Of a DNA stretch of 64,000 nt, positions 1-8,818 are shown piece by piece; the stretch's first letter is position 1; the number at the start of each line of letters is the position of its first letter. The notes under the pieces were generated by a model, which was not told where the DNA came from, searched no databases, and was given only the letters and a program-made list of their open reading frames with translations. This stretch comes from Haloarcula laminariae (GTDB taxonomy: Archaea > Halobacteriota > Halobacteria > Halobacteriales > Haloarculaceae), in NCBI RefSeq assembly GCF_025457605.1, contig NZ_JAMZFY010000005.1:1-64000 (forward strand), in the 5' to 3' direction. A program made the position numbers and the translations under genes.

Positions 1-2
1 TC

Positions 3-1124
3 GGCCGAGCACGGCTATCGAGGTTGCGTGCGGAGGAGAAACGAATGTTGTACGTCGCCTGTACCCGCTCGCGGGACCATCTAATACTGGCTGGGACCCA
101 CGATGCATCACTCGGTGATGAGGGTCATCTCCATCTCGAATCCTGCGAACCCGATGCGGCGGATTCCTGGCGAGATCTGATACAGCCCCACCTGCTCGAT
201 GACGAGATACTGCTTGACGAACTGCTCGAATCGGGCGTGGCGCGACGGACTCTCCCAGGCGAGCTCCAGCGAGCCGGATCGGAGACCGACGCCGAGTACA
301 TGGTCCGCCTCCCAAGTGAATCCGTACCGGTGGCAGACGATAGCCTCGCGACAGTCCCGGAGCTGGGGCCGACCGTCGATCGACCGGCACAGCCGGATGT
401 GACCTATGCAGTCTCGCCATCACAGATTGCAGACCTTGAGGGGGAGCAGCCCGATGGGCGACTGACCCTCGATGATTCCTCCCGAACGGTATCCTACGAG
501 CGGTTCGATGACGATGACGGTGCGACGACCAGCGGGGAGCCGACGTCCAGGATGGACCCCGACGAACGGCAGCTTTATGGCCGTGTCTTCGGCGAAGCTG
601 TCCATCGGATATGCGAGCTCCGCCCCGGGGATGGCGGCCGGGATGCCGTCATCGATGATACCCTCGTCGAGATGGAGTACGACGGTGAGATTATCAGTGC
701 CGACCGCGAGGCCGTCTTCGACCACGCCGACCGGGCTATTGCGTACGTCGAGAGACAGATGGAAGGCGGGACCGCACGGTACGACGAGCTGGAGCTGACG
801 GCCAACCTCCCAGGTGGGGAGCTGTACGGCTTCATCGACTGTCTCCTGGTCACGGGTGACCGGTATCACATCATCGATTACAAGACCGGAAATCACGATA
901 CCGCTGACCTCGAGGCCAAGACAGACTATTATCAGGCTCAACTGGACGCGTATGCGGCCATGCTGGAGGCCACAGGAGACCCGAACCGGGTGACGACATC
1001 ACTGTACTACACAGCCTGTGATGTGGCCCATTCGAAGACGTACGACAGTGAGGAACTGTCGACCATCGTCGATGATATCGACCGTAGGATACGGGGCCTA
1101 TGTGACATGGATATCCCCAGCTGA
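3..1124 (+). CDS. UvrD/AddA-type helicase-nuclease, C-terminal part (5' truncated by window)
   Basis: The reading frame is open from the first bases, so the gene begins outside the window. The visible part starts in helicase motif VI (EEKRMLYVACTRSRDHL), the arginine-finger motif of superfamily 1 UvrD/PcrA/AddA helicases. It ends in a PD-(D/E)XK nuclease domain with GFIDCLLVTGDRYHIIDYKTG, where the Asp and the Asp-Tyr-Lys are the expected metal-binding and catalytic residues, followed by the usual QL-x-YA motif. Family knowledge suggests ATP-driven unwinding and cutting of DNA ends. A methyltransferase gene starts 61 bases downstream on the same strand, which places this gene in a restriction/defence island. 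A second, complete protein of this general type lies at 41.9-45.4 kb. Confidence 0.85.
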   Translation, partial: GRARLSRLRAEEKRMLYVACTRSRDHLILAGTHDASLGDEGHLHLESCEPDAADSWRDLIQPHLLDDEILLDELLESGVARRTLPGELQRAGSETDAEYMVRLPSESVPVADDSLATVPELGPTVDRPAQPDVTYAVSPSQIADLEGEQPDGRLTLDDSSRTVSYERFDDDDGATTSGEPTSRMDPDERQLYGRVFGEAVHRICELRPGDGGRDAVIDDTLVEMEYDGEIISADREAVFDHADRAIAYVERQMEGGTARYDELELTANLPGGELYGFIDCLLVTGDRYHIIDYKTGNHDTADLEAKTDYYQAQLDAYAAMLEATGDPNRVTTSLYYTACDVAHSKTYDSEELSTIVDDIDRRIRGLCDMDIPS

Positions 1125-1185
1125 AGCTGGGAAGAAGTCCGACCAGGATCGAAAATTCTTTAATAGAGGGCACCGTGGCCATGGT

Positions 1186-3039
1186 ATGTCCGACGCACCG
1201 ACTGCTATCGATTTGTTCTGTGGTGGCGGTGGCTTCAGCGAAGGAATGCGACAGGCCGGTTTCGAGATAACACATGCTATAGATATCGAGCCGAAGGCCT
1301 GTGAGAGCTACCGGCATAACCATCCCGAGACGGAGGTCATCCAGGCGGATATCCTGGAGTTCGACCCCAACGAGTTTCCCGATGATGTTGATGTGGTGTT
1401 CGGGTCGCCACCGTGTACCGAGTTCTCGTGGGCCAAGCAGGGCGGTGGTGGGGACATTGAGGAGGGTATGAAGTTGGTCAAGCGGTTCATCCACTTCGTC
1501 GGCGAGCTAGAGCCCGACTACTGGGTCATGGAGAATATTCCACGACTTGACAACTACCTTCCCGAGACCATTGATTTCACCGATATTCCGTGGTCCGACC
1601 GGACCGATAGCATCGACATCGAGAAGGCCATCCTGGACGGGGATGACTACGGGACTCCACAGCGTCGGAGTCGGCTCTTCTCTGGTGAGTTCCCGGTTCC
1701 GGAGCCGACCAACGAGGACGTTCCATCTTTTGGTGCCATCAGCGAGGCGTTCCCACCATCGACCGACGGTATCCCCGAATCAGGAACCGTCACGGACCCG
1801 ACCTACGGTATCGAGCTTCCCGCCGCGGAACTGACCGACCACTACTACATCAGTCACGTCACCAACCGAGAGGCCGAAGAAATTCGGGTCCGGAAGGAAG
1901 ACCACTCGTTCTACGGGAAGATGAGCTTCCCGGACGACCCGGAGGTTCCCTCCCGGACTGTACTGGCGACGAACCGCCGTGTGGCGCGTGAGACACTCGT
2001 GATGGAGGACGACAAGGCACCGGAGGGGCTGAGTCGCTTCCGGAAGCCGACAATCCGAGAGATAGCGACCATCCAGGGCTTCCCCATCACGTACCAGTTC
2101 ACCGGAACCTCCCAGGCACAGAAATGGCGGCGTGTCGGTGATGCAGTGCCGCCGACGATGGCGTTCCGGGTCGCGTGTTCACTCCTCGACGCACTTGGAG
2201 AATCAGCCCCGGAGGAACCCGATATCCGGACCAGCACTCCGAAGCCAGATACCAATCTTAACGACCGGGACCTCTCGTACAAGGGCCGTCGAAGCCTGAG
2301 TATCTCACGGAACTTCCGCCATCACGTTCCTCACGACAACAAGCAGTCGTTCCGTGTCGACCTCCAGACCGACAAGGATGCAGCGCCACCCCATCCCCTC
2401 GACGGAGTCGTCAACGCCGATATCACCCATCCTGTCGAGTTCGAGGTCGAGCTCTACCGAGGCTATTCGACCGATGTCGTCTCGACAACTATCGATCTGG
2501 AGGAGACGCTGGCATACATCGATAGACTACGCGAACAGCACCCCGAGCGGGAATCGGATATCGAGGCCATCGCTGAGCAGATACTCGAACGGCTCGGTCC
2601 AATGACACCGGATGCGACGACGCTGCAAGGTATCCGGTCTCGGCGGGCAGAACGTGATGAACCCCTGGAGTATGAACTACTGCGTACCATCTCCGACTAC
2701 GACGACTCCGGCATCGTCGATGCTGTCATCCCCCGTGACCAGATGGAGGAGCTGGAACCACTGGAGTGCCCCGACCTCTTCGATGGTACCGAACTGCCGG
2801 TACGTGTCCTGTTCAAGCTGCTATGTGCAAACTATCTCTCGACCAAACTCAACAGGTGTGGTACCTGGGTCCGAGATGGCCCGGAGGATGTGTTCCTCTC
2901 GGAGGAAATCCGAGAGGCAATCGATACCGAGAGTATCGACTGGCAGGGCGCAACCTGCCAGGGAGTCTGTGTGGATAATCAGCTCCGCGAACGATATCTG
3001 GAGTCCTCCATACCAGAGGCACCTGCCTCGACCGACTGA
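1186..3039 (+). CDS. DNA (cytosine-5-)-methyltransferase with C-terminal extension
   Basis: The C5 methyltransferase motifs appear in order: motif I DLFCGGGG (residues 9-16), the PPC loop with catalytic Cys at about 77, ENI (116-118), QRRSR (159-163), and motif X GDAVPP near 325-330. The product would transfer a methyl group from S-adenosylmethionine to cytosine in a specific site. I chose ATG at 1186 because MSDAPTAIDLFCGGG is a typical N-terminus; an upstream in-frame start would overlap the previous gene. About 250 residues after motif X are not needed for catalysis and have no recognised fold, so they may recognise or process DNA. Neighbours are a MutH/Sau3AI-like endonuclease and a second C5 methyltransferase, so this is probably part of a restriction-modification system. 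Confidence 0.93.
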   Translation: MSDAPTAIDLFCGGGGFSEGMRQAGFEITHAIDIEPKACESYRHNHPETEVIQADILEFDPNEFPDDVDVVFGSPPCTEFSWAKQGGGGDIEEGMKLVKRFIHFVGELEPDYWVMENIPRLDNYLPETIDFTDIPWSDRTDSIDIEKAILDGDDYGTPQRRSRLFSGEFPVPEPTNEDVPSFGAISEAFPPSTDGIPESGTVTDPTYGIELPAAELTDHYYISHVTNREAEEIRVRKEDHSFYGKMSFPDDPEVPSRTVLATNRRVARETLVMEDDKAPEGLSRFRKPTIREIATIQGFPITYQFTGTSQAQKWRRVGDAVPPTMAFRVACSLLDALGESAPEEPDIRTSTPKPDTNLNDRDLSYKGRRSLSISRNFRHHVPHDNKQSFRVDLQTDKDAAPPHPLDGVVNADITHPVEFEVELYRGYSTDVVSTTIDLEETLAYIDRLREQHPERESDIEAIAEQILERLGPMTPDATTLQGIRSRRAERDEPLEYELLRTISDYDDSGIVDAVIPRDQMEELEPLECPDLFDGTELPVRVLFKLLCANYLSTKLNRCGTWVRDGPEDVFLSEEIREAIDTESIDWQGATCQGVCVDNQLRERYLESSIPEAPASTD

Positions 3040-3234
3040 CCGTCGGCCTCAGTCGAGACTTCGGCCACGGTACCTTGCAGTCCGCGGTCGGGAGTCCTCT
3101 CTCGGCAATGGGTAGCGATTAATCGATATCACCGGCCAACGAGTGTCCAGCTCTGGTAAGGTCGGTTGCAGCCTTGCCGGCAGCCCTGAGGACATCTACG
3201 GCTATCCGTTGTCCGATAAATCGGCAGCTTCGCT

Positions 3235-4056
3235 CTATGCAGGGCCCTCCGGTAGGTAGCTATCGATAGCAATCGCATCCGCTGCGCGTTCTTTCGAGCG
3301 CGCCCAGAGAGCATCCTTCTCGATGTATTGGGACCGGCCATAGTCGATGAGTTCGAGGTCGGCATCCTGGGCGAGCATCTTGACCAGGAACCGTGTCGGG
3401 ATGCGCCAACTTCTCCGTTCGGGTTTCTCGAGTGTCGGGTGGTCGTTGTTCTTGATGAACGAGCCGGGTTCGTTACTCGAGAAGTCCGAGTTGTGCTTCG
3501 GGCAGGTCTGGAGGATATCGTTGCCAGCTTCGCTCTCGCTGAGGTGTTCACCCTCCAGTACCTGGCGACGAATCTCCTCGTACTCCTCTTGTATCTGCTC
3601 GTCGAGTTCGTCCGACGGGGACCAGTTCTGCCACCAGACGAAGGGCCACTCACTCCGATTGCCATCGTCATGGACGAACCAGACGATGAACAAATCGAGG
3701 AACTTCTTGCGGAGCTTTTCGATGTCGCGCCAGTACTCGGTCTCGGCGAGCTCGCCGTAATCGATGATACCGACGCTCAACGGCTCCTTCGGGTAGAAAT
3801 AATCACCATAGGAGGTCTTGAGCGGTTTGCACTTCAGTTCCTTCTCGATTTGCCGGAAGTCTGGGTCGGGGTCGTTGTCGTGGTCCATCCCATAGTAGGT
3901 CTCGAGGAGCTCGCCGAGCTGGCCCTTGAGCTTCGTCGCATCGTGGTCGGCCATCTCGGTCTGTGCGATGTCACCGAACGTGTGTCCGAGCAGCGCGTTC
4001 GACGCTGCCTCTACTTCGGCCCAGGTTGCATCTCGACCTATCGCGTCGCCGTCCAT
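3235..4056 (-). CDS. Sau3AI/MutH-type restriction endonuclease
   Basis: A 273-residue protein. Residues 44-80 read KGQLGELLE...DPDF...EKELKCKPLK, which matches the MutH/Sau3AI active-site layout: E52, D66, E73 and K75 have the same spacing (14, 7, 2) as the catalytic Glu56, Asp70, Glu77 and Lys79 of E. coli MutH. Proteins of this fold cut at or near GATC or other short sites using metal ions. The rest is acidic and rich in Trp (PFVWWQNW). The gene lies between two cytosine methyltransferase genes, converging with the first and upstream-oriented like the second, as expected of a type II restriction system. The recognition site cannot be read from the sequence. A stand-alone repair nuclease is less likely given the two methyltransferases. 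Confidence 0.8.
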   Translation of the reverse strand: MDGDAIGRDATWAEVEAASNALLGHTFGDIAQTEMADHDATKLKGQLGELLETYYGMDHDNDPDPDFRQIEKELKCKPLKTSYGDYFYPKEPLSVGIIDYGELAETEYWRDIEKLRKKFLDLFIVWFVHDDGNRSEWPFVWWQNWSPSDELDEQIQEEYEEIRRQVLEGEHLSESEAGNDILQTCPKHNSDFSSNEPGSFIKNNDHPTLEKPERRSWRIPTRFLVKMLAQDADLELIDYGRSQYIEKDALWARSKERAADAIAIDSYLPEGPA

Positions 4057-4239
4057 AGGGAACAGAATGAGGTTGATATAGAAAGGCGTCTAGGTATCGC
4101 TATTTCGAGTCATCGTGGCACAACACAGTCACGACGTTCATCGGGATTCGAACCGGTAATCTGACGACCGGCCGGTGTCGCGATGAGAGTCGTACTGATT
4201 GCTGTCGTGTTCAGGCCGTTGCTTGGATTCCAAGAGCAG

Positions 4240-5493
4240 CTACTCGCTCGTACTACCGAATACGAGCCCGGAGTCACTGTCCAAGTCATCTGGCGACTGC
4301 GTGAGTGTCCGCCCCATCTGCTCGACCAGTCCGACGACCAGCGCGTTCCCCATGCACGTGTACCGCCAAGTTCGTGACATCCCGGTATCGGTCCAACCGT
4401 CGGGAAATCCCATCAGCCGTTCCGCCTCGATGGGTGTCAGAATACGGAGGTCGCCGGTCTCTGGATCTTCGACGACGTGTTTCTCTCGTCCAGGGCCCGT
4501 AGTCCCCTCGCTCGTGAGCAGCGTCCTAGAGGGACCATCGAGATTGTCCGGGAAGGGAATCGCACCCTCACTGAAGGTGTACTCGTAGCCATCATCCGTG
4601 ACACGGTCTTCCTCCTTCGCTCCCTTCATGTACTCCCACCGATCCATATCCTCCTCGTCTAAGAAGAACTCGTCGTCGACACCACCCGTCTGGAGTACAT
4701 CACCGAGTGTCTCCCCCTCGATGTCGATGGGGTCGACATCGCGGGTCCAGATGCCCCCATCGACCATCGAGCCAGCGTGCTCGAAGTCGAACTCGAACTC
4801 CTCGCTCGTCTGTTTCGGGTCCCCGAGGAGCTCAGTATCGGGCTGTCTGGCGACCGGGAACTGCTGCTGACCGGAATCGACCGGGAACTCACGGGGGAAG
4901 AACCCACGTTGAGTGAAGTAGTGTGGCTGGTCGGCCTCTTCGTCGAGCCATCCGCCCCAGTCGGTATCTCGACGAGCTGCGAAGATGAACACCCGTCGCC
5001 GCTTCGTCGGATACCCATAATCGGCCGCATTGAGCATCCGCCACTCGACGTTGTAGCCCAGGTCATGAAGACAGTGGAGTACAACCGCGAAATCGCGTCC
5101 ACGCTGGTCCGTCGGCGAGCGGAGAAGTCGGTTGACGTTCTCCAGAAGGAGGTACTTCGGGCGCTTCGCACGGGTGATACGTTCTATCTCCCACCAGAGG
5201 ACACCCTTCTCGCCTTCAATCCCCTCGGCGCCGGTCTGGGCGACTGAGTAGTCCTGGCAGGGGAAACCCCCCACGAGCAGCTCGTGGTCTGGCACGTCCT
5301 CTGTGGGGACATCGTTGATATCGATGTTGGTGTGGTCGTCGGCGCCGAAGTGCTTGACGTAGCAGTCTGATGCGTGTTGGGCCTGGATGCTCGGTTCCCA
5401 TTGGTTGCTCCAGATGACCTCGTGGCCCGCTTCTTCGAGTCCGAGGCGGAAGCCACCGACCCCAGCAAAGAGTTCGACCGTATCCAGACCCAT
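4240..5493 (-). CDS. DNA (cytosine-5-)-methyltransferase, second of the island
   Basis: A 417-residue protein of ordinary C5 methyltransferase length. Motif I is ELFAGVGGF (7-15), the catalytic loop GGFPCQDYS has Cys at 79, motif VI is ENV (118-120), motif VIII is KRRRVF (about 166-171), and the C-terminus carries LTPIEAERLMGFPDGW and YTCMGNAL (motifs IX-X). It probably protects host DNA from the neighbouring MutH/Sau3AI-like nuclease. It is not closely similar to the methyltransferase at 1.2-3.0 kb, so the two may modify opposite strands of an asymmetric site or different sites. It lies on the same strand as the nuclease, about 180 bases upstream of it. Confidence 0.94.
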   Translation of the reverse strand: MGLDTVELFAGVGGFRLGLEEAGHEVIWSNQWEPSIQAQHASDCYVKHFGADDHTNIDINDVPTEDVPDHELLVGGFPCQDYSVAQTGAEGIEGEKGVLWWEIERITRAKRPKYLLLENVNRLLRSPTDQRGRDFAVVLHCLHDLGYNVEWRMLNAADYGYPTKRRRVFIFAARRDTDWGGWLDEEADQPHYFTQRGFFPREFPVDSGQQQFPVARQPDTELLGDPKQTSEEFEFDFEHAGSMVDGGIWTRDVDPIDIEGETLGDVLQTGGVDDEFFLDEEDMDRWEYMKGAKEEDRVTDDGYEYTFSEGAIPFPDNLDGPSRTLLTSEGTTGPGREKHVVEDPETGDLRILTPIEAERLMGFPDGWTDTGMSRTWRYTCMGNALVVGLVEQMGRTLTQSPDDLDSDSGLVFGSTSE

Positions 5494-5641
5494 CTTGGAT
5501 GGTCAATTGCGGAAGGGAGGGTTCAATCTATCGCTTCCTATACTGTCGTCTAGTGGATACGGCTCTGGACCGCTCGAGACTGAGTGACCTTCGATTCATC
5601 TCTCAACGGCCATCATAATGGAGATAGAGAGCGTATAGATA

Positions 5642-6187
5642 TCAGCCCCATCTGGGGTCTTCGTACCCCAAGACCGCAATATCCTCGACGAAGAGCACAC
5701 TCCGGATGAACTCTAGGTTCCGCGTGGTTGCACGATGGAGGTCTCTGGACCCACCATAGTTCGTCGGGACGATGAGGCAGCCAAACTCGATTGTCTGTCG
5801 CTTCTCCCGCTGTGTCTTGCCACCCCTGATGAACTTGAGGATGTCGTCGCTGACTCGTTTGGCCTCACTCTTCTCAATCTCGATTGCGATTCGCTCATCT
5901 GCGTTGTAGAGGTCGACGCTGTGATCGAACCCCGCATCCGCCCAGAGCTTACAGGCGGAGTTGCGCCCACTAGAATCATCGTGTTCGTGGTCATATCCAG
6001 GCAATTCAGATGCTATCTTCGAATCGAACTCCCGTAGCTCGATGCCCTTCTGATGTTCGTGAAATACATCGGCCGGGACTTCCTCGACAGCGGCTTCGAT
6101 ACTCCTGTAATCGCTATCTGGAAACTCTCGGTACTTGCTCTGACCTCTGATATCGCTCAGGAATGCCGTCTTCTCGATTCTCACCAT
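5642..6187 (-). CDS. Small PD-(D/E)XK nuclease-like protein
   Basis: A 181-residue protein with no family I can name. The centre reads DHSVDLYNADERIAIEIEKSE, a strand-turn-strand with Asp and Glu-x-Glu-Lys that fits a PD-(D/E)XK active site, then a helix and a hydrophobic strand EFGCLIVP. A paralogue, broken by a frameshift, lies at 13780-14324, and a more distant relative with VAIEHERKEQ and IDVAVLMYP is at 16681-17169. Its position behind the restriction genes suggests DNA cleavage in defence, but this is inference from the motif and context. ATG at 6187 gives a normal N-terminus (MVRIEKTAFL). Confidence 0.65.
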   Translation of the reverse strand: MVRIEKTAFLSDIRGQSKYREFPDSDYRSIEAAVEEVPADVFHEHQKGIELREFDSKIASELPGYDHEHDDSSGRNSACKLWADAGFDHSVDLYNADERIAIEIEKSEAKRVSDDILKFIRGGKTQREKRQTIEFGCLIVPTNYGGSRDLHRATTRNLEFIRSVLFVEDIAVLGYEDPRWG

Positions 6188-6554
6188 GTGCTATCAGGCC
6201 CGATGTGGGGCCGTGCAATCAAGCCAGGGGTCGTTCTGTGGCTGGCAGTATCGAATACGAACCCTTGATTAGCTTCGGACGGAAGAGTTGTTTCCGGCCG
6301 CCTGACTCGCAATCCGCGAAGAACGAGAATCGTGGCCCGCCTGGTGCTCGCTGTTACCTATGTTACTCTTGGGCGTATTATTTTAAAATTGGTCTGTGTT
6401 ACCAGGAAAGTTCATGCTGGTAGCTGTATTCGGTATCGGGGCTTGCTCTACGAAATCAATGCCTGCTTCGCAAAAACGGATTGATCCGTGTTGCTCGATT
6501 CAAGCCACACGAGGCGTAGTGGGAGCCCCCGCTATTAACAGGCTCTGTGAGCCA
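6188..6554. other. Intergenic region without recognised genes
   Basis: I see no convincing gene here. An AT-rich patch around 6378-6390 could be an archaeal promoter. A TATTAA box near 6532-6537 lies a plausible distance upstream of the oxidoreductase start at 6555, which has no Shine-Dalgarno sequence and may be leaderless. Confidence 0.4.
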
Positions 6555-7550
6555 ATGTCCATACCAACAATGCGATTTGGAATCCTCAGTACGGCTAATA
6601 TCGGTGTGACATCGATGATTCCGGCGATTGTCGCAAGTAATCACGAGGTCGGGGCCATCGCCTCACGTGATGAAGGCGCCGCACAGGATGTAGCCGACAA
6701 GTTTGGAATTCCAGAGGCCTACGGCAGCTACGACAGACTCATCGCAGAAGCCGATATCGACGCGGTGTACATTCCGCTGCCAAACGGGCTTCATGCCGAG
6801 TGGATTCGAGCCGCCGCGGACGCTGGTTTGCACGTCCTTTGTGAAAAGCCGCTCACCGGCGACCCGAGCGAGACAGCTGCTGTCTTTGACTACTGTGAAG
6901 ATCGTGATATCACCCTAATGGAGGCATTCATGTATCGCTTCCACCCACTCACTGAACGCGCCGCTGACATCGTCGCGAACGAACTCGGTGAGGTTCGCGC
7001 AGTCACGTCGACGTTCACCTTCCGGATGCCCGACGGTGCCGAAGACATCCGACTCGACCCGGATCTCGACGGTGGGTCGATACTGGACGTGGGGACCTAT
7101 GCTGTCAGCGCGGCACGTCTCTTCCTCGGGGAACCCGACCAGGTGTACGCAACTACTCACGACAGTCGTAACTGCGGCGTCGACACCGAGATGGCTGGCA
7201 TCCTTGAGTACGACTCCGGCGCCGTCGCTCGGGTCCAGTCAGGCTTCGAGACACCACTAACCCAGTACTACCGTGTCGAGACGACCGATGGCTGGCTCCG
7301 CGCCGAGCCCACCTTCGACGTCGGTGTCGACAGCCAGACATCGCTCACTTACGCCGTCGACGGGCGGGAAGTGACAGAACGATTCGACGCCGCAGATCAC
7401 TATCGCTTAGAGGTGGAACATTTCGCCGAGTGTGTCGAGCGCGGCGAGACACCAAGAATCGACCGCGAAGAGAGTGTCACCCACGCTGAGACACTGGCGG
7501 CGATAGGTGAGTCTGCACAGTCAGGTAAACGTGTTGTCGTCGGCGAGTAG
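6555..7550 (+). CDS. Gfo/Idh/MocA-family NAD(P)-dependent oxidoreductase
   Basis: The N-terminus (MRFGILSTANIG) is a Rossmann nucleotide-binding fold. It is followed by DAVYIPLPNGLHAEW and LCEKPLTGD, the EKP motif whose Lys takes part in catalysis in this family, and then the C-terminal alpha/beta domain with DGGSILDVGTYAVSAARLF. Family members oxidise or reduce sugars and cyclitols; D-xylose and glucose-fructose oxidoreductase-like enzymes of haloarchaea are the nearest in style. The substrate cannot be told. ATG at 6555 and ATG at 6570 are both possible starts; I prefer 6555 only weakly. It stands alone between the restriction island and the origin. Confidence 0.88.
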   Translation: MSIPTMRFGILSTANIGVTSMIPAIVASNHEVGAIASRDEGAAQDVADKFGIPEAYGSYDRLIAEADIDAVYIPLPNGLHAEWIRAAADAGLHVLCEKPLTGDPSETAAVFDYCEDRDITLMEAFMYRFHPLTERAADIVANELGEVRAVTSTFTFRMPDGAEDIRLDPDLDGGSILDVGTYAVSAARLFLGEPDQVYATTHDSRNCGVDTEMAGILEYDSGAVARVQSGFETPLTQYYRVETTDGWLRAEPTFDVGVDSQTSLTYAVDGREVTERFDAADHYRLEVEHFAECVERGETPRIDREESVTHAETLAAIGESAQSGKRVVVGE

Positions 7551-7618
7551 CAGAATCCGACTTAGTAGTATTGAGAAGACGATAAGCGAGCGGTAAGACG
7601 GCTGGCCAAATAGGATAG

Positions 7619-7658
7619 TTAACCAACATCTATAGGTTTTGCGGCCTCTGTTGGTTAG
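7619..7658. repeat. Dispersed inverted repeat, copy 1 (TTAACCAACA / TGTTGGTTAg)
   Basis: The left arm TTAACCAACA is at 7619-7628 and the right arm TGTTGGTTAG at 7649-7658 (last base mismatched), with a 20-base non-conserved interior. It ends 3 bases before the ATG of the DUF6788-like gene at 7662, so it must overlap the promoter or transcript start of that gene. It is one of six copies in this window. Confidence 0.85.
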
Positions 7659-7661
7659 TAT

Positions 7662-8030
7662 ATGGATGACCGAGACCACGCAATCGAGGCGCTCGAACAT
7701 CTCCGTACGATGGAGTCAGCTGAGAGCGGTGGGTCAACTATAGAACAGCATCGCCAGAACGCCATCGAACACGTGGAAGCACTGGTAGCAGAACTCGAGA
7801 AATCGACCCAAGTCGAGACATCTGAGGAGTCAGTTGAGATCCCGGACAACTGGGACGATGATGAGGAGTGGGAGAGTAAACTCGAAGAGGCTCGTGAGAA
7901 GGCTTCAATATCTTCATCGAAGGGGACGCTGACGACGAAAACAATCAACGGACGGGAATACTACTACCTCCAGTGGCGGGAAGGTGAAAAAGTCAGGAGT
8001 CAGTACATAGCTCCAGTTGACCCCACCTGA
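7662..8030 (+). CDS. DUF6788-like small protein
   Basis: A 122-residue protein with an acidic, helical N-terminal two thirds and a C-terminal YYYLQWREGEKVRSQYIAPV motif, which looks like the short beta-hairpin domain annotated as DUF6788 in haloarchaea. A second gene with the same C-terminal motif (YRYWQWRDGDKIKSKYIGPA) lies at 15508-15834 on the other strand. Both have the TTAACCAACA inverted repeat within a few bases of their start codons. No function is known. The basic, aromatic C-terminal hairpin could bind nucleic acid, and the shared palindrome suggests a candidate autoregulatory operator; both points are inference. Confidence 0.7.
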   Translation: MDDRDHAIEALEHLRTMESAESGGSTIEQHRQNAIEHVEALVAELEKSTQVETSEESVEIPDNWDDDEEWESKLEEAREKASISSSKGTLTTKTINGREYYYLQWREGEKVRSQYIAPVDPT

Positions 8031-8195
8031 GACGACTCCACAGATTATAGGTTGAGTGTTCCGGCGTTCACCGATATGACACACACACACCAGATTCCGA
8101 GTGAGTGAGTGATTTAGGGACATCCCCCTGTTCAGATGGGGACTGGGTGGTTGAAGGACTCATTTATAGCGGCTATTGGGGGGAGAACGACCGAC

Positions 8196-8236
8196 TTAAC
8201 CAACGTTTAGGAAGAGAGGGACGGTTTGTTGGTTAA
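8196..8236. repeat. Dispersed inverted repeat, copy 2, beside the origin
   Basis: The left arm TTAACCAAC is at 8196-8204 and the right arm TGTTGGTTAA at 8227-8236. It lies about 20 bases before the first origin box and about 165 bases downstream of the first DUF6788-like gene. No gene starts next to this copy. Confidence 0.85.
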
Positions 8237-8257
8237 AACTGAGGAACCCCTACCACA

Positions 8258-8369
8258 CACACCCCCCATTTCGAGTGTTAACCGGTGAGAATCCGTAGGT
8301 GGGGGAGTAGCATCGAGATTGTCGATTTGTATATAAAGAGTGGGTACACCACACCCCATTTCGAGTGTT
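8258..8369 (-). other. Origin recognition boxes, left cluster (2 copies)
   Basis: Two copies of CCCCATTTCGAGTGTT occur at 8258-8279 (preceded by CACACCC) and 8350-8369. They are the reverse complement of the boxes on the right side of the AT-rich core. Inverted clusters of such G-tract-containing boxes around an AT-rich element, next to an orc1/cdc6 gene, are the hallmark of haloarchaeal replication origins and bind Orc1/Cdc6. Confidence 0.82.
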
Positions 8370-8390
8370 TATCGAGCGGGAAAGCGCTCT

Positions 8391-8460
8391 ACTACTACTA
8401 CTAACACTAGCTAGTAGAAAGAAATATAAATAAAGGAAAAGACGACAGACAGCTCTCCAG
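8391..8460. other. AT-rich core of replication origin (probable duplex-unwinding element)
   Basis: A strongly AT-rich stretch with CTACTACTACTA runs and AAATATAAATAAAGG lies between the two inverted clusters of origin boxes. By analogy with haloarchaeal oriC regions this is where strands would open. The exact limits are my estimate. Confidence 0.65.
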
Positions 8461-8568
8461 GAATCGCACCGCTTCTAGTAATCGGTGTTCACAACTAAGA
8501 AGGCTGCTACAACCTGTTCTCGACATAAACTTGACCTCGATATGTGGCCCCACCCTCCTCATACTAAG

Positions 8569-8780
8569 AACACTCGAAATGGGGGGTGTGTGTGCCTCCC
8601 CATCTCTCCTCCAGACAACACTCGAAATGGGGGGGCACATTTCCGTCAGGGTTTCAACACAAACTGAACTATCCGGTATACTGCTTTTATGGGCTCTATA
8701 GCCGATGTTTACACTCGAAACGGGGGGCGTCAATAACCCTTTCAGGTACGAACACCGGAAACACTCGAAACACTCGAACT
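8569..8780 (+). other. Origin recognition boxes, right cluster (3 full copies plus half-sites)
   Basis: Copies of ACACTCGAAATGGGGGG or a close variant lie at 8569-8590, 8627-8648 and 8710-8730 (AAACGGGGGG in the last). Two overlapping half-sites ACACTCGAAACACTCGAA follow at 8761-8778, ending about 40 bases before the initiator start. The orientation is opposite to the left cluster. The half-sites at the promoter may allow Orc1/Cdc6 to repress its own gene (inference). Confidence 0.82.
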
Positions 8781-8818
8781 AGCATTTTATGTACCATCAT
8801 GATAAGTTCTCAGATAAG

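Noticed and set aside
8090-8110. Short ACACACACAC and GAGTGAGTGAG simple repeats
   Set aside because: Short low-complexity runs near an origin, with no sign of function.
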